10,424 bases of DNA from Candidatus Latescibacterota bacterium (GTDB taxonomy: Bacteria > Latescibacterota > UBA2968 > GCA-2709665). Numbering within the stretch: position 1 is the stretch's first letter; every line of letters starts with the position of its first letter. The stretch is taken from contig JASLMQ010000194.1 of assembly GCA_030746455.1 (NCBI GenBank), forward strand, positions 1-10,424, read 5' to 3'. Below, one piece after another: positions 6,751-10,424 of this stretch. A program made the translations under genes and the position numbers. The notes below the pieces were generated by a model. That model saw nothing but the letters and a program-made list of their open reading frames with translations, had not been told where the DNA came from and did not search any database.

Positions 6751-8250
6751 ATGAGATTGCGGATGCGGATGGAGCTCGAGCTGTTTAGCGAGGCCGAGCT
6801 GGAGAAGATGCTCCAGGACGCGCTGAAGGTGTGGAGAGAAGTGCCCTTCCGTGTCCAGGGCACGGAGGAGTTCTTCGACTACCTGATCGATTACGGCTGT
6901 ACGGTAGACGGCGAGCTCGTCCGGTTCCCGCAGGTGGTGGTCGACAAGGTGATGGGACGGATCGCCGAGAGAAAGCAGCAGTGGCTCGAGCGAGGGGGCG
7001 ACAGAGACCGCTGGCCTCCATCCGGGCTCGAGGTCTTCGCCCACGGCCAGGGGCTGCACATCTGCGACCTGGAGACGAACGAGCTGCGCCTGGCCACCGA
7101 GGCGGACCTTGTGACGTGGTGTCACGCCGTGGACGCCCTGGGCGTCGAGGAGCGGGCGCACCCGACGTTCATCCCGACGGACGTGCCTCGCGGCTCGGCG
7201 GAATTCCACGCCTTCGCCACGATCATCCTGAACAGCCGGAAGCCCCACCGGGTGTCGGTCTATTCGGTGAAGATGCTGCCGCTGTTCATCGAGGCGTGCC
7301 GGATCGCGAAGGGATCGATGGACGCGGTGAAGCAGACCCCCGAATTCGCCACACGGTGCTGGGTGAACTCCCCGTTCATGATCACCCGGGAGAACATCGA
7401 AGTGGCGATGGAGGCGCGCCGTCTGTTGGGCACGCCGATCAGCTTCGGCCACATGCCCGTGGCGGGGGCGGCCGTTCCGATCACGGTGGCCGGTGCCCTG
7501 GTGCAGAACACGGCGGAATCGCTTGCACTGAGCGCGATGCAGCTGGCGATCGACGATACGACCCACGCGATCACGGGCACCTCGGCGACGATCGACATGC
7601 GCGACCTGTGTCATCGTCCCGCGGGACCGGACATGTTTCTCCACCAGCTCGCGGGATCGGAGATGCACGCGTATCTGTTCGGGGGCAAGGCCGCCGCGAG
7701 CTTCAGGAGCGTGTCGGCGCAGACGGTCTCTCCCCAGTCGATGTCCGAAAAGATGCTCCACGCCGCGTTCGGCATCGCCTCGGGACTGCGGAAGATCGGG
7801 ATCGGGTGCCTGGGGGTGAGCGATCTGGGGAGTCCGGTTCAGCTGGTGCTGGACTTCGAGATGGTGCGGTTCTTCAACGAGATGTTCCGCGACGTGAGCA
7901 CCGACGAGGCACACATCGGACTGGAGACGATTCTCCAGACGGCCCCGAGGGGGGCCTACTTCATGGAGACCGAGCATACCGCCCGGTTCTTCCGCGAGGA
8001 GTGCTGGCTGGCGGCGTTCTCCGACTATCGGCCGCCTTCGGCGTGGATGCAGAGCCCCACCGACATGGTCGACCGGGCCCGCGATCGGGCGCGGGAGCTC
8101 TTTGGGACCGCCGAGAACCAGTGTCCGCTTTCGGAGGATGAGCAGAGGCAGGTAAGGGAGCTGATCGCAGAGGCGGACGCCCTGGCGGGCGGACAGCTGA
8201 CCCAAACGGCGGACACGCTGGCGGCGTCCGCACAGGCAGGGGGGACCTGA
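6751..8250 (+). CDS. Trimethylamine methyltransferase (MttB) superfamily protein, non-pyrrolysine
   Basis: This 499-aa protein matches the MttB superfamily in length (about 480-500) and in hallmark segments. PVAGAAVPITVAGALV (236-251) corresponds to the conserved P-x-A-G-A-x-x-P-x-T-x-A-G-A motif. GTSATIDMR (276-284) corresponds to the G-S/T-x-x-x-x-x-D-M-R strand, and HTARFFREE (409-417) to the HT..hFR.E motif near the C-terminus. No amber codon interrupts the frame, so it belongs to the non-Pyl branch. Characterised members there (such as glycine betaine:corrinoid methyltransferase MtgB) demethylate quaternary amines and pass the methyl group to a corrinoid protein. The substrate here is unknown. 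GGAGG (6736-6740) lies 10 nt before ATG; in-frame ATGs at 6763 and 6769 are alternatives. The next gene starts 1 nt after the stop, implying a functional pair. No corrinoid-binding protein or RamA-type activase is in view. Confidence 0.85.
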   Translation: MRLRMRMELELFSEAELEKMLQDALKVWREVPFRVQGTEEFFDYLIDYGCTVDGELVRFPQVVVDKVMGRIAERKQQWLERGGDRDRWPPSGLEVFAHGQGLHICDLETNELRLATEADLVTWCHAVDALGVEERAHPTFIPTDVPRGSAEFHAFATIILNSRKPHRVSVYSVKMLPLFIEACRIAKGSMDAVKQTPEFATRCWVNSPFMITRENIEVAMEARRLLGTPISFGHMPVAGAAVPITVAGALVQNTAESLALSAMQLAIDDTTHAITGTSATIDMRDLCHRPAGPDMFLHQLAGSEMHAYLFGGKAAASFRSVSAQTVSPQSMSEKMLHAAFGIASGLRKIGIGCLGVSDLGSPVQLVLDFEMVRFFNEMFRDVSTDEAHIGLETILQTAPRGAYFMETEHTARFFREECWLAAFSDYRPPSAWMQSPTDMVDRARDRARELFGTAENQCPLSEDEQRQVRELIAEADALAGGQLTQTADTLAASAQAGGT

Positions 8251-8251
8251 T

Positions 8252-9337
8252 ATGACTCAGAAGGATCGGGTGTTGTCGAGGCTGAAGGGAGAAGACGGTG
8301 ACGGGATCGTGTACATGCCGGACCTGACGCTCTGGTACGGATGGCACCAGGAACGGGACACGCTGCCGGATGCCTGGAAGGGCATGTCGCTTCCAGGAAT
8401 CGCCGAGGCCCTCGGGGTTCCGTCCTGGCTGGTCTTCGAGCCCTGGCAGGTAGAGGCCCCGGGCATCGAGATCGAGGAGGAGGAGCAGGAAGGGCAGCGG
8501 ACCAGGCGGACGGAAACATCGGCGGGAACGCTGACGGCCCGCTGGACGCACGGTCCAGACGGCTCCTGGTGGCAGACCGAGTATCCGGTCAAGACGCCGG
8601 ACGACCTTGTGGCGGCGCTGGAGGTCGTGAAGGCCCGAACCTACACGTTCGATCCCTCGGGGATGGATGAGCTCCAGACGGAGGTCGGCGATGGGGGCGT
8701 TCTCGCCGCCGCGATTCCCTCGAGGCCGTACGTGGACATCGTGATGGAGTTCCTGGGCTGGAGCGAAGGCCTGATGATCCTGATGGACAATCCGCCGGCC
8801 ATTCCGGAGATGGTCGAGATTCTGGAGGGTAAGCTCCAGGACCTCGTTCCCAGTGTGGCGAGCCTGTCCACCGATGTGGTATTCTCGCACGACAATCTGG
8901 ACGGCCAGTTTCTGTCGCCGGTCGCGTTCGACGAGCACATGAAGCAGAGCTACGCCCGGACGATGGAGGTCCTGTCGGCCAAGGGGAAGACCCTCGTGGT
9001 CCACGCGGGGGGGCCGGTGGGACGGCTCCTGCCCGGGTTGGCCGAAGCGGGCGTGTCGGCCGTGGAAGGCGTGTGCGGGCCGCCGCAGGGCGATGGGACC
9101 CTTGCTCAGGCGAGGGAGACCGCGGGGGAGGCGATGGGGCTGTGGGGCGGCGTTTCGCAGGAGTTGCTGCTGGGCGTCCACGGTGTGGATCAGCTGGAAG
9201 CGGCAGTCGCGCAGGCGGTGAGGGAGGCTAAGGGGGATCCGAGGATGATCCTGGGCGTGGCCGACCGCGTGCCGGTGGAGGCGGAGATCGAGAGGCTGGA
9301 GGCGGTTCGGGGGATGGTGGAGAAGGCGAGCGAGTGA
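8252..9337 (+). CDS. Uroporphyrinogen decarboxylase (UroD)-like family protein
   Basis: This 361-aa protein follows the UroD-like/MtaA-MtbA fold family. It has an N-terminal KDRVLSRLKGE...PDLTLWYGWH segment, GMSLPGIAEALGV, a GTLTARW strand, then a C-terminal VVHAGGPVGRLLPGLAEAG, EGVCGPPQGD (C275) and LGVADRVP. Family members are either heme-pathway decarboxylases or corrinoid:CoM/folate methyltransferases. The latter bind Zn through an H-x-C motif plus a later Cys. Here His251 is kept, but the Cys position is Gly253 (HAGG) and the later Cys is replaced near A337-D338, so it belongs to an uncharacterised Zn-less branch. It is unlikely to be HemE, as no porphyrin genes are near and the usual N-terminal HemE motif is not seen. 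A G-rich Shine-Dalgarno lies in the end of the MttB-like gene, 1 nt apart, so the two are co-transcribed. I infer a methyl-acceptor role. Confidence 0.85.
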   Translation: MTQKDRVLSRLKGEDGDGIVYMPDLTLWYGWHQERDTLPDAWKGMSLPGIAEALGVPSWLVFEPWQVEAPGIEIEEEEQEGQRTRRTETSAGTLTARWTHGPDGSWWQTEYPVKTPDDLVAALEVVKARTYTFDPSGMDELQTEVGDGGVLAAAIPSRPYVDIVMEFLGWSEGLMILMDNPPAIPEMVEILEGKLQDLVPSVASLSTDVVFSHDNLDGQFLSPVAFDEHMKQSYARTMEVLSAKGKTLVVHAGGPVGRLLPGLAEAGVSAVEGVCGPPQGDGTLAQARETAGEAMGLWGGVSQELLLGVHGVDQLEAAVAQAVREAKGDPRMILGVADRVPVEAEIERLEAVRGMVEKASE

Positions 9338-9347
9338 AACCAGAGAA

Positions 9348-9489
9348 GGCAGCTTGCAGCCATCAGCCCTCAGCTGTCAGCTGAACCAGATCAATGGATG
9401 CGCCATAGGGCTACTCTCGTACTGACGCGCGATGGTGCGCCACGCGCCGGTTGTGGCTGAATGCTGAGAGCTGACCGCTGATCTCTGCC
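9348..9489. repeat. Inverted pair of 7-bp repeat arrays with a central hairpin (MITE/REP-like)
   Basis: The left arm has five contiguous heptads: CAGCTTG, CAGCCAT, CAGCCCT, CAGCTGT and CAGCTGA (9350-9384). The right arm has the inverse unit, GCTGAAT, GCTGAGA, GCTGACC and GCTGATC (9456-9483), plus a decayed fifth (TCTGCCT). Taken as about 40-nt arms (9348-9387 and 9449-9489) they are imperfect inverted repeats. Between them lies a hairpin at 9427-9447: GCGCG/CGCGC plus TGG/CCA with a one-base bulge and a TGCG loop. There is no coding capacity. It fills most of the 191-bp gap after the UroD-like gene and could act as a transcript-end structure or be a non-autonomous mobile or REP-type element. 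Confidence 0.7.
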
Positions 9490-9528
9490 TCTCCTGATAG
9501 CCAAGCACGAATTATCAAGAGGTGATCC

Positions 9529-10424
9529 ATGTCCAAGATACGCACGGCCATACTTGGCTACGGCCGGAGTGGCAGCTCGCTGCACGCCGACCCGATCGAG
9601 AAGAATGAGGCCTTCGAGGTCGCCGCGGTCTGCGATATCGATGCCGAGCGGCAGAAGCAGGCCTCCGAGCGGGTCGGCTGCGCGATCTATGACGACTACC
9701 ACCGCATGCTGGAGCAGGAGACGCTCGACCTCATCGTGATCGTGACCCGAAGCAGCCAGCACTGCGAGATGACGTGCGACTGTCTCGATGCGGGCTTCAA
9801 CGTCCTGGTCACAAAGCCGTGGGCTGTCAATCAGGACGAGGCCCTCCGTATGGTCGAGGCCGGCGAGCGCTCGGGAAAGCTGCTCCTGCCGTGGCTGCCC
9901 TCGCGCTGGGGGTGCGACCTTCGGCGGCTCAAGGCGCTGCTCGCGGAGAAGCCGATCGGAGACGTCTTCCTGGTTCGGCGTGCGGTCTGCAGCTTCGCTA
10001 CCCGGTGCGATTGGCAGACCGAGAGCATGTACGGCGGCGGCTACCTGCTGAACTGGGGGCCGCATATCATCGACACGCCGGTGCAGGCGATGGGCAGCCG
10101 GGTCGAGAGCGTGTACGGTCGCATGAAGCAGACGATCAACCCGGGGGACGTGGAAGACATCTTCTTTGCGGTGATGAACCTGGCCGACGGGACGATCGTG
10201 CAGGCGGAGTATTCGGTGTCGGTGGAGAGCCTGCCGAACTGGTTCATCCAGGGAACCGAGGGCACCATCGTGGTGCGGGACCGGGAAGTCAAGATCTACA
10301 AGAAGATTCCTTCACAACCGGATGACCCGACGAAGTACGGCACCATGAAGGCCGAGCACGAGGAGACCCTGGAGGAGACGCTTGAGGGCTCGATCTATGG
10401 TGACCAGTTCGAGATCTACGGTGA
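9529..10424 (+). CDS. Gfo/Idh/MocA family NAD(P)-dependent oxidoreductase (3' partial)
   Basis: The frame is open from ATG 9529 to the window end (298 full codons). An AAGAGGTGATC sequence (9517-9527) just upstream is close to the full anti-SD complement. The N-terminal Rossmann motif is G10-Y-G12-R-S-G15, with acidic D36-I-D38 after the second strand, where the nucleotide ribose binds. The family's catalytic E-K-P is present as T-K96-P97. GPHIID has His179 and Asp182, the usual G-x-H-x-x-D site of the second domain. Members oxidise or reduce sugars, inositols and similar polyols, and the visible length covers most of a typical 350-400-aa protein. The gene follows the repeat element, with no clear promoter seen, so it may be a separate unit. 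The substrate is unknown; a sugar or cyclitol is the usual case. Confidence 0.87.
   Translation, partial: MSKIRTAILGYGRSGSSLHADPIEKNEAFEVAAVCDIDAERQKQASERVGCAIYDDYHRMLEQETLDLIVIVTRSSQHCEMTCDCLDAGFNVLVTKPWAVNQDEALRMVEAGERSGKLLLPWLPSRWGCDLRRLKALLAEKPIGDVFLVRRAVCSFATRCDWQTESMYGGGYLLNWGPHIIDTPVQAMGSRVESVYGRMKQTINPGDVEDIFFAVMNLADGTIVQAEYSVSVESLPNWFIQGTEGTIVVRDREVKIYKKIPSQPDDPTKYGTMKAEHEETLEETLEGSIYGDQFEIYG

Noticed and set aside
6688..8205. Long minus-strand open frame (505 codons) opposite the MttB-like gene
   Set aside because: Same reason: an antisense mirror of a motif-supported gene, with compositionally biased protein and no recognisable domain. The same applies to the minus-strand frames at 799-1692, 4542-5495 and 7961-9181.
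8252..9337. Calling the UroD-like gene hemE
   Set aside because: It lacks recognisable HemE signature motifs, is paired with an MttB-like gene, and its C-terminal pattern fits the methyltransferase-like branch.
9774..10325. Plus-strand 183-codon frame inside the oxidoreductase
   Set aside because: It is out of frame with the gene starting at 9529, which has clear Rossmann and GxHxxD motifs; the alternative product is Gly/Arg-rich without motifs.

Overview
This is a high-GC bacterial window (GC estimated by eye in the mid-60s percent). Eight protein-coding genes all lie on the + strand; the first and last run off the window edges. No rRNA, tRNA, CRISPR array, transposase or phage gene was recognised. 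The gene mix is a C-terminal sialidase-like piece, a glycyl radical enzyme, a hypothetical TIM-barrel glycosidase, an MttB-like and a UroD-like methyltransferase, an ATC-hydrolase-like protein and a Gfo/Idh/MocA oxidoreductase. That mix is typical of large environmental genomes such as Latescibacterota, Poribacteria, Planctomycetes, Lentisphaerae or Armatimonadetes. The sequence alone does not settle the phylum. A glycyl radical enzyme implies at least periodic anoxia, because these radicals are destroyed by oxygen.

Left half (1-5672). The end of a BNR/sialidase-like gene overlaps by ATGA the start of a 756-aa glycyl radical enzyme of unassigned substrate (151-2421). After a 178-bp gap with short repeats comes a 703-aa TIM-barrel glycoside-hydrolase-like protein (2600-4711, GTG start). 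A class IV PLP aminotransferase (4767-5672) follows 55 bp later. These four may form one catabolic operon for a sugar or amino compound. No activase (radical SAM) gene for the glycyl radical enzyme is in view.

Middle (5673-6750). A 355-bp gene-free stretch holds a perfect 13-bp hairpin, three copies of a CCACCCCG-type motif and a plausible sigma70-type promoter. The promoter precedes a 169-aa L-2-amino-thiazoline-4-carboxylic acid hydrolase-family protein (6028-6537). A 213-bp gap with an AT-rich ATTG repeat and a hairpin separates it from the next unit.

Right part (6751-10424). An MttB-superfamily methyltransferase without pyrrolysine (6751-8250) and a UroD-like protein (8252-9337) are 1 nt apart and surely co-transcribed. 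They resemble the two enzymes of a corrinoid methyl-transfer system, but no corrinoid protein is visible and the UroD-like partner lacks the usual Zn-thiol motif. A 191-bp gap then carries a striking inverted pair of 7-bp repeat arrays. Last is a Gfo/Idh/MocA-family oxidoreductase (9529 to the window end).

The most promising leads are the unassigned glycyl radical enzyme in a glycosidase/aminotransferase context, the MttB/UroD pair without a corrinoid carrier, and the different short-period repeat elements in the intergenic gaps.
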